This document shows positions 1 through 7,681 of a stretch of DNA of 64,000 bases, piece by piece (position 1 is the stretch's first letter; each line of letters opens with the position of its first letter). The DNA lies in the NCBI RefSeq assembly GCF_005484585.1, contig NZ_CP039435.1, forward strand, positions 2,914,001 to 2,978,000, given 5' to 3'. Made by a program: the position numbers and the translations under genes. Below the pieces are notes generated by a model. It was not told the DNA's origin, did no database searches, and worked only from the letters and a program-made list of their open reading frames with translations. Source of the stretch: Brevundimonas sp. SGAir0440 (lineage in GTDB: Bacteria; Pseudomonadota; Alphaproteobacteria; Caulobacterales; Caulobacteraceae).

Positions 1-1067
1 TCGTCGACGCCCTGTCGCGCACCGAGCTGACGCCCGAGCAGGCCGAGATGGTGGCCCTGATCGCACGATCCGGTGTGACGCTGGAGCGGCTGGTGTCCGA
101 CATTCTGGACGTGTCCAAGATCGAGGCGGGGCATCTGCACCTGGAAAGCCGACCCTTCGATCTGGACGAGGCCGTCGCCGCCCCGCTGGACGTCATGCGC
201 CTGAAGGCCGAGGCCAAGGGACTGACCTTCGACATCCGCCGCGACGCCGATGCGCGCGGCATGTTCGTCGGCGACAGCACCCGCATCCGTCAGGTGCTCG
301 ACAATATGCTGTCGAACGCCATCAAATTCACCCACCAGGGCTCGGTCGGCGTTGTCATTGCGGTGGACGAGGATTCCGATGGCCTGACCCAGCTGACGCT
401 GCGGGTCGAGGATACCGGCGTCGGCTTTTCTTCCGAACACGCGGCCCGTCTGTTTGATCGGTTCAGCCAGGCGGACAGCACCATCACGCGCCGGTTCGGC
501 GGCACCGGCCTGGGTCTGTCGATCTGTCGTTCGCTGGTCGAGCTGATGGGCGGGTGGATTTCCGCAGCCTCCACGCCGGGCGTCGGCAGCCGGTTCACCG
601 TCGAGATCCCCCTGACGCGCGCCGCATCCCTGACCGAACACGATGCCCAACGACGCGCGCGTGCGGCCGAGGCCGATCGCCCCCTGGCGCCGCTGCGCGT
701 GCTGCTGGCCGAGGATCACCCGGTCAACCAGCGCGTCGTGCAGTTGATCCTGGCGGCCCACGCCATGCAGGTCGTCACTGTCGCGGATGGCGAACAGGCC
801 CTGGCCGCCTTCCAGTCCGAGACCTTCGACCTGATCCTGATGGACATGCAGATGCCGGGCATGGACGGCCTGACCGCCACCCGCGCCATTCGCCAAGTCG
901 AGGCCGCCCGTCCCGATCAGGCTCGCACGCCGATCATCATGCTCAGCGCCAACGCCATGAGCGAGCACCGTGACCAAGCGCGCGACGCCGGCGCAGACCT
1001 GCACGTCCCCAAGCCCATCACCGCCGCCAGGCTGCTGGCCGGCATCCAGGCGGCGACCGCGTCCTGA
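1..1067 (+). CDS. Hybrid sensor histidine kinase/response regulator, 5'-truncated
   Basis: The reading frame is open from base 3, so the N-terminus lies outside the window. What remains is the end of a dimerisation helix (DVSKIEAGHL), a HATPase domain with N-box (NMLSNAIKFT), G1 (DTGVGFS) and G2 (GGTGLGLSI) motifs, and a C-terminal receiver domain (LLAEDHPVNQ; phospho-acceptor Asp in LILMDMQMPG, codon at 843-845; conserved Lys in VPKP). It would autophosphorylate on a missing His and relay to the attached receiver. No cognate regulator gene is next to it. It closely resembles in architecture the second hybrid kinase at 8795-10690, which suggests paralogy. The family call is secure; the stimulus is unknown. 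Confidence 0.93.
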   Translation, partial: VDALSRTELTPEQAEMVALIARSGVTLERLVSDILDVSKIEAGHLHLESRPFDLDEAVAAPLDVMRLKAEAKGLTFDIRRDADARGMFVGDSTRIRQVLDNMLSNAIKFTHQGSVGVVIAVDEDSDGLTQLTLRVEDTGVGFSSEHAARLFDRFSQADSTITRRFGGTGLGLSICRSLVELMGGWISAASTPGVGSRFTVEIPLTRAASLTEHDAQRRARAAEADRPLAPLRVLLAEDHPVNQRVVQLILAAHAMQVVTVADGEQALAAFQSETFDLILMDMQMPGMDGLTATRAIRQVEAARPDQARTPIIMLSANAMSEHRDQARDAGADLHVPKPITAARLLAGIQAATAS

Positions 1068-1074
1068 TCCGACG

Positions 1075-1103
1075 TTGACAAAGTTTGCCAAGCGCCCATT
1101 CTT
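1075..1103 (+). promoter_or_regulatory. Candidate promoter of parDE-DUF72
   Basis: A perfect TTGACA -35 hexamer at 1075-1080 lies 42 bases before the parD ATG, with a weak -10 candidate (CATTCT, about 1098-1103) at 17-bp spacing. A strong Shine-Dalgarno sequence (AGAGGAGG, 1107-1114) follows. The -10 element is poor, so this is a sequence-based guess. ParD proteins usually repress their own promoter, so an operator is expected here, but I see no clear palindrome. Confidence 0.4.
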
Positions 1104-1121
1104 CTTTAGAGGAGGCCGACC

Positions 1122-1367
1122 ATGGCGACGATGAACATCTCCCTGCCCGATCCGATGAAGGCCTGGGTCGAGGAACAGGCGAAGTCCGGGCGCTACGCCA
1201 ACACCTCGGACGTGGTGCGCGACCTGATCCGCCGCGAGCAGGTCAAGGCCGAGAAGATCGCCAACATGCAGCGCCTGATCGACGAAGGCCGGGCCAGCGG
1301 GATCAGCGACCGCACACCTCGACAGGTGATCGACGAATTGCGCGCCGAACTCCGCAAGACCGCCTGA
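1122..1367 (+). CDS. parD: ParD-family antitoxin
   Basis: An 81-residue protein starting MATMNISLPDPMKAWVEEQ, the typical ribbon-helix-helix start of the CopG/ParD family, followed by GRYANTSDVVRDLIRREQ (second helix and toxin-binding transition) and an acidic C-terminal tail. It should neutralise the ParE toxin encoded 3 bases downstream and repress the operon. The ATG is preceded by AGAGGAGG at 8-nt spacing, which supports this start over the overlapping ORF at 1085. Family assignment rests on the motif, length and neighbour. Confidence 0.93.
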   Translation: MATMNISLPDPMKAWVEEQAKSGRYANTSDVVRDLIRREQVKAEKIANMQRLIDEGRASGISDRTPRQVIDELRAELRKTA

Positions 1368-1370
1368 TCC

Positions 1371-1682
1371 GTGGGCTATTTGCGGCTCACCGCAGACGCG
1401 GATCATGACCTCGCCAACATCTACGTTCAGGGCGTGCAAACGTTCGGCGCGACGCAGGCCGACCGCTACATCGACGACCTTCTGCGGGCGCTCGACCGCA
1501 TTCAGGATTTCCCAAAGATCGCCCGACTGCGCGACGACATCACGCCCGCCGTCAGAGCCTATATCTTCAGGTCTCATGTAATCCTCTACGATGTGGAAGA
1601 CGGCGATGGAGTGGTCGTCGTTCGCATTCGACACGCCCACGAAGACTGGCTGAGCCCGGTTCAGGAGATCGACCAACGATGA
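1371..1682 (+). CDS. parE: ParE/RelE-superfamily toxin
   Basis: A 103-residue protein with a GTG start three bases after the parD stop. It has the ParE/RelE fold signature: LTADADHDLANIYVQGVQTF near the N-terminus, a central helix (YIDDLLRALDRIQDFP), and a C-terminal strand set ending VVVRIRHAHEDWLSPV, where RIRHxxxDW is typical of ParE. Chromosomal ParE toxins inhibit DNA gyrase; that activity is known for the family and is not shown by the sequence. Its stop overlaps the start of the next gene (ATGA at 1679-1682), so the toxin and the DUF72 gene are probably co-translated. Confidence 0.92.
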   Translation: MGYLRLTADADHDLANIYVQGVQTFGATQADRYIDDLLRALDRIQDFPKIARLRDDITPAVRAYIFRSHVILYDVEDGDGVVVVRIRHAHEDWLSPVQEIDQR

Positions 1683-2428
1683 CCCATTCCATCCATGTCG
1701 GCATCGGCGGCTGGACGTTCGAGCCTTGGCGCGGGGTCTTTTATCCAGAGGGGTTGGTTCAGAAGCGCGAGCTGGAATATGCGGCGTCGAAACTGACCTC
1801 GATCGAGATCAACGGCACCTATTATTCGACCTTCAAGCCCGACAGCTGGAAGAAATGGCGCGACGAGACGCCGGACGGCTTCGTGTTTTCGGTCAAGGCC
1901 AGCCGCTACTGCACCAATCGCAAGGTGCTGTCCGAAGGCGCCGAGAGCTTCGACAAGTTCCTGAGCCAGGGCCTGACCGAACTGGGCGACAAGCTGGGAC
2001 CGATCAACTGGCAGTTCATGGGCACGAAGAAGTTTGATCCCGAGGACTTCGAGGGCTTCCTGAAGCTGTTGCCCAAGGAGAAGAACGGGGTGCGGCTGCG
2101 GCACGCGCTGGAGGTTCGCAACCCGACCTTCGCCACCGAACAGTTCTATGACCTGGCCCGCAAATACGGCACGGCCATCGTCTATGCGGTCGATGACGAG
2201 GAGCCGACCTGGCCCCAGATCGACGAGGCGACCGCCGATTTCAGCTACGCCCGGCTGATGTCCAGCCGCGAGGACGAGCCGACCGGCATGACGGCGGCCG
2301 AGCTGGAGGCGGTGGCGGATCAGGCGAAAACCTGGGCCAAACGCGGCGAGGTCTTCGCCTATTTCATCTCGGGCGCGAAGGTGCGGAACCCCGCGGCGGC
2401 TCAGGCGCTGATCGCCAAGCTGAAATAG
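1679..2428 (+). CDS. DUF72 domain-containing protein
   Basis: A 249-residue protein of the DUF72 (YecE-like, TIM-barrel-like) family: it begins with GIGGWTFEPWRGVFYP and SIEINGTYYSTF, the characteristic GxxGW...FYP and EINxTFY elements, and has RHALEVRNPTF and a conserved late tyrosine/serine stretch (FSYARLMSSRED). No biochemical function is established for the family. It overlaps parE by four bases, which is unusual because DUF72 genes are normally independent housekeeping-type genes; the overlap may simply reflect insertion of parDE in front of it. Full-length compared with family members (about 240-280 aa). Confidence 0.9.
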   Translation: MTHSIHVGIGGWTFEPWRGVFYPEGLVQKRELEYAASKLTSIEINGTYYSTFKPDSWKKWRDETPDGFVFSVKASRYCTNRKVLSEGAESFDKFLSQGLTELGDKLGPINWQFMGTKKFDPEDFEGFLKLLPKEKNGVRLRHALEVRNPTFATEQFYDLARKYGTAIVYAVDDEEPTWPQIDEATADFSYARLMSSREDEPTGMTAAELEAVADQAKTWAKRGEVFAYFISGAKVRNPAAAQALIAKLK

Positions 2429-2505
2429 CGGTCCGTACGCTTGCGGACCTGGAGTCGTCCCCACATCTGAGGCCGGCTCAATGCAAAGCCTGAAGGACTA
2501 TTCCA

Positions 2506-3567
2506 ATGCCGATCGCCACACGCGCCTTCGCCGCGACCGCCGCCGACAAGCCGCTGACGCCCTACAGCTTCGAGCGCCGCGATCCGGGTCCGGACGATGT
2601 GCTGATCGACATCAAATACTGCGGCGTCTGCCACTCCGACCTGCACGCCGCGCGCGGCGAGACGGGCGGCACGGCCTTCCCCCTGGTGCCGGGTCATGAG
2701 ATCGCGGGCGTGGTCAAGGCGGTCGGATCGAACGTCACCCGCTTCAAGGAAGGCGACCGCGTCGGCGTCGGCTGCATGGTCGACAGCTGCCGCGAATGCG
2801 CCTCCTGCCAGGAAGGCGTCGAACAATATTGCATCCCCGGCTTCACCGGCACCTACGGCGGCAAGGACAAGAAGGGCGGCACATCGGAAGCCATCACCCA
2901 GGGCGGCTATTCCGATCACATCACCGTCGATCAGCATTTCGTCCTGTCCATCCCCGACAGCCTGGCGCTGGACGTCGCCGCCCCTCTGCTCTGCGCCGGC
3001 ATCACCACCTATTCGCCGCTGAAGGAATGGGGCGTGGGACCCGGTTCCAAGGTCGCGGTCATCGGCCTGGGCGGCCTGGGCCACATGGCCGTCAAGTTGG
3101 CGGCCGCGATGGGAGCGGAAGTCACCGTCCTGTCCACCTCTGACCGCAAGAAGGCCGACGCCGAACGGATGGGCGCCAAACACTTCCTGATCAACTCCGA
3201 CAAGGATGCGATGAAGGCGGCGGCGGAAAAGTTCGACCTGATCATCAACACCGTCTCGGCCACGCACGAGATCGCCAGCCACATCCAGTTGCTGGCGCGC
3301 GACGGCACCATGATCATGCTGGGCCTGACCACCGAGGGCCTGCCGGTCTTCGCCCTGCCGCTGCTGTGGCGTCGCCGCCGCATCGCCGGCTCGCTGATCG
3401 GCGGCATCAGGGAGACGCAGGAGATGCTGGACTTCTGCGCCGAGCACGGCATCGCCTGCGACATCGAGACGATCGCTCCGGATCAGATCAACGACGCCTA
3501 CGAGCGGATGCTGAAATCCGATGTCCGCTACCGCTTCGTCATCGATATGGAAAAGCTGGCCGCCTGA
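2506..3567 (+). CDS. Zinc-dependent NAD(P)-dependent alcohol dehydrogenase (YahK/CAD type)
   Basis: A 353-residue medium-chain dehydrogenase. Catalytic zinc site: CGVCHSDLHAARGE near residue 40 plus GHEIAGVV near residue 65; structural zinc cysteines in CMVDSCRECASCQEGVEQYC near residues 90-110; Rossmann motif GLGGLGHMAVKLAAAMG near residue 180. The CHSDLH and GxGGxGH pattern fits the YahK/cinnamyl-alcohol-dehydrogenase group of broad-range aldehyde reductases, usually NADPH-dependent. The start ATG follows AAGGACTATTCCA. It stands alone: no obvious pathway partner on either side, and an inverted repeat follows the stop. Confidence 0.92.
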   Translation: MPIATRAFAATAADKPLTPYSFERRDPGPDDVLIDIKYCGVCHSDLHAARGETGGTAFPLVPGHEIAGVVKAVGSNVTRFKEGDRVGVGCMVDSCRECASCQEGVEQYCIPGFTGTYGGKDKKGGTSEAITQGGYSDHITVDQHFVLSIPDSLALDVAAPLLCAGITTYSPLKEWGVGPGSKVAVIGLGGLGHMAVKLAAAMGAEVTVLSTSDRKKADAERMGAKHFLINSDKDAMKAAAEKFDLIINTVSATHEIASHIQLLARDGTMIMLGLTTEGLPVFALPLLWRRRRIAGSLIGGIRETQEMLDFCAEHGIACDIETIAPDQINDAYERMLKSDVRYRFVIDMEKLAA

Positions 3568-3591
3568 TCGCCTAAGGCGAAGATCAACGAA

Positions 3592-3622
3592 ACGCGACGG
3601 AGGCATGAAACTTCCGTCGCGT
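3592..3622 (+). terminator. Hairpin after the alcohol dehydrogenase gene
   Basis: A perfect 10-bp inverted repeat (ACGCGACGGA, 11-base loop, TCCGTCGCGT) lies 25 bases after the dehydrogenase stop. No T-tract follows, so it may be a Rho-assisted end or an mRNA 3' stabiliser rather than a classical intrinsic terminator. Confidence 0.5.
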
Positions 3623-3712
3623 CAGATTCTCGCCTTGCGCGCTCGCGCTCGCACGTTAATCCTGAACCGCGACAAGGCCTTCTGAAGGGTCTGCACAGGG
3701 ACAGGAGACGAG

Positions 3713-4438
3713 ATGGCGCGCGTAGCTTTTGTGACGGGCGGGACCCGGGGCATCGGCAAGGCGATCGTTCAGCGCCTGCATGAGGACGGCTTCAAGGTCG
3801 CCGCCGGCTATTCCGGCAACGACGAGGCGGCCAAGGCCATCGCCGATGCGCTGGACGTCATGGTGGTGAAGGGCAACGTCGGCAGCTTCGACGACTGCGC
3901 CCGCGCGGTGAAGGAGGTCGAGGAACAGCTCGGCCCCATCGACATCCTGGTCAACAACGCCGGCATCACCCGCGACGGCTTCTTCCACAAGATGAGCCAC
4001 GACCAGTGGTCCGACGTCATCCGGGTCAACATGGACAGCGTCTTCAACATGACGCGCCAGGTCATTAACGGCATGCGCGAACGGGGCCACGGGCGCATCG
4101 TCAACATCTCCTCGATCAACGGCCAGAAGGGTCAGATCGGCCAGACCAACTATTCCGCCGCCAAGGCCGGGATGATCGGCTTCACCAAGGCGCTGGCGCT
4201 GGAAAATGCACGCAAGGGCGTGACCGTGAACTGCATCGCGCCGGGCTATATCGACACCGAAATGGTCGGCGCCATGGACCCCAAGGTGCTGGAGGGCATC
4301 ATCAGCCACATCCCCGTCGGTCGCCTGGGCAAGGGCGAGGAGATCGCCGACATGGTGTCCTGGCTGGTGGGCGAGCGTGCCGGATATGTCACAGGCTGCA
4401 CACTGTCGCTGAACGGCGGTCAGTACCTGGTGGGTTGA
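3713..4438 (+). CDS. phaB: Acetoacetyl-CoA reductase (SDR family)
   Basis: A 241-residue short-chain dehydrogenase: N-terminal cofactor motif VTGGTRGIGKAI, NNAG motif (LVNNAGITRDGFFHKM), catalytic Ser in VNISSINGQKGQIGQ and YxxxK (YSAAKAG). The GITRDGFFHKM and SINGQKGQIGQTN strings are highly typical of PhaB/PhbB, which reduces acetoacetyl-CoA to (R)-3-hydroxybutyryl-CoA with NADPH for polyhydroxybutyrate synthesis. FabG is the main alternative, but the INGQKGQ stretch favours PhaB. A good Shine-Dalgarno (CAGGAGACGAG) precedes the ATG. phaA and phaC are not in the window. Confidence 0.92.
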   Translation: MARVAFVTGGTRGIGKAIVQRLHEDGFKVAAGYSGNDEAAKAIADALDVMVVKGNVGSFDDCARAVKEVEEQLGPIDILVNNAGITRDGFFHKMSHDQWSDVIRVNMDSVFNMTRQVINGMRERGHGRIVNISSINGQKGQIGQTNYSAAKAGMIGFTKALALENARKGVTVNCIAPGYIDTEMVGAMDPKVLEGIISHIPVGRLGKGEEIADMVSWLVGERAGYVTGCTLSLNGGQYLVG

Positions 4439-4487
4439 GGCGGGCTTCGCCCAAAATCCGCCGCGCGCGGGTTTCATCAAGTCTGTC

Positions 4488-5255
4488 ATGAAGTTGTTGG
4501 GATCGGTCAGGGCGAAAAAATCGCCACGCGTGACCGCGATGGCGGTCGCCGCCATCGCGGTCATCGGCGTGGGCGTCGCCGCGCCCGTGGTCGTCCCGAC
4601 CGAAAGCCAGGCCCAGTCCCGTCGGACCGTGCCGCCGACCGCCCGCTACGTCAGCAGCAGCGGCCAGGGGTTCATTCTGGACACCTCCGGGTCGCGGCCT
4701 TTGATGCGGCTGGAGCGCTCGACCGAGGTCTGGGTCTTGCGGCCGACGCCCGCGCCGCGCGGCGACATCATCTATCGCAACGACAATGGCGATCAGGTGC
4801 TGCGCGTCACGCCTGACGGCGCGATCACCCTTTACACGACCACCGCCCCGCAAGGCTCGCCCGCCTCGCGCGTTGGCGAGGCGCCGGGCTTGGCCAGCGC
4901 GACCATGACCGGGGCCCAGTTGGTCGATTATTTCATGCGTCAGAGCTACCGCGCCAGCCAGGCGATGGGCCGGCTGATCGTCATCGACGTGGATATCCAG
5001 CCCGGCTCGGAACAGGTCGCAGCGGACACCGTCTCGGCCGCCAGCGACGCCATTGTGCGCATGGCGCGGTCCTCCAACCTGCGCGCCCAGGTCGAGCGGG
5101 TACGTCGCGTCGTCGTGTCGGATCAGGGGCGTCCGGGCGTCAGCCTGGTCCAGGGCACGCTCCGGATCGTCATCGACGCCGACGCCGGCATCGCCGGCCG
5201 CCCGTCGTCGGCCCGGATCGTGCGGGTCGTGGGCGGGGACGCCCTGAACCGCTAG
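4488..5255 (+). CDS. Hypothetical membrane-anchored or exported protein
   Basis: 255 residues, function not recognised. The N-terminus is basic (MKLLGSVRAKKSPRVTA) followed by a hydrophobic stretch of about 20 residues ending VPTESQAQS, so it is either exported (AQA/AQS-like cleavage) or anchored. The first mature third is beta-rich (FILDTSGSRPLMRLERS, VWVLRPTP, GDQVLRVTPDGAITLY), and the second half is an alpha/beta segment ending with several RIV/VVG strands. It overlaps the convergent gloB stop by the shared tetranucleotide CTAG. It may belong to a Caulobacterales-restricted family such as DUF4908; that is a guess and was not verified. Confidence 0.75.
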   Translation: MKLLGSVRAKKSPRVTAMAVAAIAVIGVGVAAPVVVPTESQAQSRRTVPPTARYVSSSGQGFILDTSGSRPLMRLERSTEVWVLRPTPAPRGDIIYRNDNGDQVLRVTPDGAITLYTTTAPQGSPASRVGEAPGLASATMTGAQLVDYFMRQSYRASQAMGRLIVIDVDIQPGSEQVAADTVSAASDAIVRMARSSNLRAQVERVRRVVVSDQGRPGVSLVQGTLRIVIDADAGIAGRPSSARIVRVVGGDALNR

Positions 5256-5980
5256 CCCTGGAAGCTGTCCTTGGCCGCCCGGCGCGCGGCGAACTGATCC
5301 GCATCCGTCGCGGTCAGGAACGGGTTGAACCGCTTCTCCACCCCCAGCGTCGTCGGCACGGTCGGCTCGCCCCGCGCGCGCGCCTCGAAGATCGCCTCGG
5401 CATGGGCGGCGGTCTCGGGCCGGTCATCCAGGCTCAGGGTGAAGCGCGCGTTGGACGCCGTATATTCGTGCGCGCACCAGATCACGGTCTGATCGGGCCA
5501 GGCCTTCAGCCGCTGCAGGCTTTCGAACATCTGCTCCGGCGTGCCTTCGAACAACCGGCCGCAGCCCAGGGCGAACAGGGTGTCGCCGGTAAAGGCCAGA
5601 TCGTCCCCCGGCGCATGAAACACCACATGGCCCAGCGTATGGCCGGGCGTTTCGACGACCTCGAACCGCGTCTCGCCCACCATCACCACATCGCCGTCAG
5701 CGACCAAGCGGTCCAGCGGCGCGATCTTGCGCACCTCTTCCGGCCCGACGATTTCGCAGGCCCATTCGGCCTTCAGCCGCGCATTGCCGTCGGTGTGGTC
5801 GGGGTGCCAGTGGGTGTTCAGGATCAGGTCCAGCCGCCCCCAGCCCAGGCCTTCCAACGCCTCCAGAATCCGCGCCGCATCCGGCGTATCGACCGCCGCG
5901 ACCACGCCGGTCGCCGCATCGCGGATCAGGAAGCCGTAGTTGTCGGCGCGGCAGGGAAACAGATGCACATCCAGGGTCAT
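5252..5980 (-). CDS. gloB: Hydroxyacylglutathione hydrolase (glyoxalase II)
   Basis: A 242-residue metallo-beta-lactamase-fold enzyme with the binuclear metal motif THWHPDHTDGN, further metal ligands in GHTLGHVVFH and FTGDTLFALGCGRLFEG, and the C-terminal helical part with WCAHEYTASNARF (HEYT is diagnostic for glyoxalase II). It hydrolyses S-D-lactoylglutathione in methylglyoxal detoxification. The length is right for bacterial GloB. It is transcribed divergently from the methyltransferase gene at 6027, 46 bp away, an arrangement common near gloB in alphaproteobacteria. Its stop shares a CTAG with the convergent neighbour. Confidence 0.96.
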   Translation of the reverse strand: MTLDVHLFPCRADNYGFLIRDAATGVVAAVDTPDAARILEALEGLGWGRLDLILNTHWHPDHTDGNARLKAEWACEIVGPEEVRKIAPLDRLVADGDVVMVGETRFEVVETPGHTLGHVVFHAPGDDLAFTGDTLFALGCGRLFEGTPEQMFESLQRLKAWPDQTVIWCAHEYTASNARFTLSLDDRPETAAHAEAIFEARARGEPTVPTTLGVEKRFNPFLTATDADQFAARRAAKDSFQG

Positions 5981-6026
5981 GCGCCCATCCTAGCAGCAGG
6001 GCCGCCGACAGGCCTATAGTGGGTCC

Positions 6027-6770
6027 ATGCGGCGCAGCATCGACGAGCTTCGAACCTTCTACGGCGAGCCGACCGGGGCGCTGGCGCGACGGCTGGTGGC
6101 GCGACGGCTGGACGACGCCTGGGGCGAGGCGACCGATTGCGACGTGCTGGGCGTCGGTTACGCCACCCCTTGGCTGGACGCCTTCGTCGGCGCGCGGCGC
6201 GTCGTCGCGGCCATGCCGGGCGGACAAGGCGTCGAGCATTGGCCGACGGTCGGTCGCAACCGCACCCTGCTGGTGGACGACCGCCGCCTGCCCTTCCCCG
6301 CCGGATCGTTCGATCGCATCCTGCTGGTCCACGCGCTGGAAGAGGCCGACGACCCCGCCGCCCTGCTGCTGGAGGCGGTGCGCGCGCTTTCCCCCACCGG
6401 GCGGATCATCCTGGCGGCGGCGGCGCGCGGCGGCCTGTGGGCGCGGGCGGACAACACCCCCTTTGGTCACGGCCGACCCTTCACCCGGCGCCAGCTGGAA
6501 CGACTGGTGCGCGATGTCGGGCTGGAGCCGATGGCCTGGTCGCAGACGCTTTATGTCCCACCCTGGGGGCCGATGCTGCCGCTGGCCGAAGGGTTCGAAC
6601 AGGTCGGTCGCCGGGTCTTTCCCGGAACCGCAGGCCTGATCCTGCTGGAAGCCTCGCGCCACAGCTACGCCCGCATCCGCCCCAGCGGCCATGCCCAGCG
6701 CGTCGCCGCCCCCGCTCTGGCGCCCCAACCCGCCGCCTCCGTCTCTTCGCGGGGCGAACATCGCGACTGA
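6027..6770 (+). CDS. Class I SAM-dependent methyltransferase (gloB-associated)
   Basis: A 247-residue protein with a methyltransferase core: DVLGVGYATPWLDAF stands for motif I (the usual GxGxG is degenerate), LLVDDRRLPFPAGSFDRILL for motif II-III, and ALEEADDPAALLLEAVRAL for the post-motif helix typical of type-11 methyltransferases. The C-terminal 50 residues are Ala/Pro-rich and less conserved-looking. Proteins of this type are regularly encoded next to gloB in alphaproteobacteria, but their substrate is unknown. The start lies 46 bp from the divergent gloB start. Confidence 0.85.
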   Translation: MRRSIDELRTFYGEPTGALARRLVARRLDDAWGEATDCDVLGVGYATPWLDAFVGARRVVAAMPGGQGVEHWPTVGRNRTLLVDDRRLPFPAGSFDRILLVHALEEADDPAALLLEAVRALSPTGRIILAAAARGGLWARADNTPFGHGRPFTRRQLERLVRDVGLEPMAWSQTLYVPPWGPMLPLAEGFEQVGRRVFPGTAGLILLEASRHSYARIRPSGHAQRVAAPALAPQPAASVSSRGEHRD

Positions 6771-6818
6771 CGGCGAGTTGACCGTCGCCCCATCTGGCGG
6801 GCCGGGCGAAACCGCCTT

Positions 6819-7340
6819 ATGGCGAAGGCCATGCACCGACTGATCCTGATGCGGCACGCCCAGGCCGAAGCCTCCGCCCCCTCCGGCGGCGACGAAGCCC
6901 GCCCCCTGTCCGCCGCCGGCCGCGCCGAGGCCCTGCTGATGGGGCGCGCCCTGGCCGAGCGGGGCCTGAAGCCGGACCTGGCCCTGGTGTCCACCGCCGT
7001 GCGCACCCGCCAGACCTGGGAGCAGATGCACGATGCCTTCGGCGATGTGGAAGTCCGCGACGAGGACGCCCTCTACAACGCCCCCTCCGATGTGATCCGC
7101 CGCTTCGTCGAGGCCAGCGAGGACGAGGCCGGCTGCCTGCTGATCCTGGCCCACAATCCAGGCGTCCATGTGCTGGCCGCCGAATATCTGATCGAAAGCG
7201 CCGCCTCGCCGGCGGTGGTGGACAAGCTGTCGGCCGGCTTCCCGACCGGCGCGGCGGCCCTGTTCAGCGTCGATGTCGCGGGGCGGTGCACCTACGAAGG
7301 CTTCCTGACGCCGCGGTCTCTGGGCGCGCCCTCGGCATGA
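6819..7340 (+). CDS. sixA: Histidine phosphatase family protein (SixA-like)
   Basis: A 173-residue phosphohistidine phosphatase-type protein: LILMRHAQAE near the N-terminus carries the catalytic RH(G/A), with supporting Arg in STAVRTRQTWEQM and the second catalytic His in LLILAHNPGVH. SixA proteins dephosphorylate His-phosphotransfer domains; with two hybrid kinases in this window such a role is possible but not shown. An alternative ATG at 6831 would remove four residues. Its stop overlaps the next gene start (ATGA, 7337-7340), so it heads a coupled sixA-DUF952-pyrD string. Confidence 0.88.
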   Translation: MAKAMHRLILMRHAQAEASAPSGGDEARPLSAAGRAEALLMGRALAERGLKPDLALVSTAVRTRQTWEQMHDAFGDVEVRDEDALYNAPSDVIRRFVEASEDEAGCLLILAHNPGVHVLAAEYLIESAASPAVVDKLSAGFPTGAAALFSVDVAGRCTYEGFLTPRSLGAPSA

Positions 7341-7681
7341 CCGACATCGCCTACAAGATCGTCGACGCCGCCGAATGGCGCGCCGCCGTCGCCGAGGGCC
7401 GATACGACGGCGCCCCGGTCGATCTGGCCGACGGCTACATCCATATGTCGACCGAGGCGCAACTGGCAGAGACTGCACGGCGGCATTTCGCCGGGCGCGG
7501 CGACCTGCTGCTGCTGACCGTCGATCTCGGCCGGTTCGGCGACGACCTGATCTGGGAGCCGTCGCGCGGCGGCGATCTGTTCCCGCATCTCTACGCCCCC
7601 CTGCCCGTCGCCGCCGTCACGGCTTCGCGCCCCTTTTCGGTCACGGCCGACGGCGAGATGGCCTTCGAGGACAGCCGATGA
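7337..7681 (+). CDS. DUF952 domain-containing protein
   Basis: 114 residues starting MTDIAYKIVDAAEWRAA. The family core is visible as DLADGYIHMSTEAQLAETARRHF (GYIHxS is the DUF952 signature), LLLLTVDLGRFGDDLIWEPS and FPHLYAPLPVAAV. The family has no proven function; the fold has been compared with ADP-ribosyltransferases. The ATG at 7337 is chosen because it gives the four-base overlap with sixA and the family N-terminus; an upstream in-frame ATG at 7286 lies inside sixA. It overlaps pyrD by four bases, a linkage common in Caulobacterales and Rhizobiales. Confidence 0.9.
   Translation: MTDIAYKIVDAAEWRAAVAEGRYDGAPVDLADGYIHMSTEAQLAETARRHFAGRGDLLLLTVDLGRFGDDLIWEPSRGGDLFPHLYAPLPVAAVTASRPFSVTADGEMAFEDSR

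Noticed and set aside
5697..7478. 593-residue minus-strand ORF
   Set aside because: Arg/Gly/Gln-rich shadow over gloB, methyltransferase and sixA; its C-terminal part is only the shifted frame of gloB.
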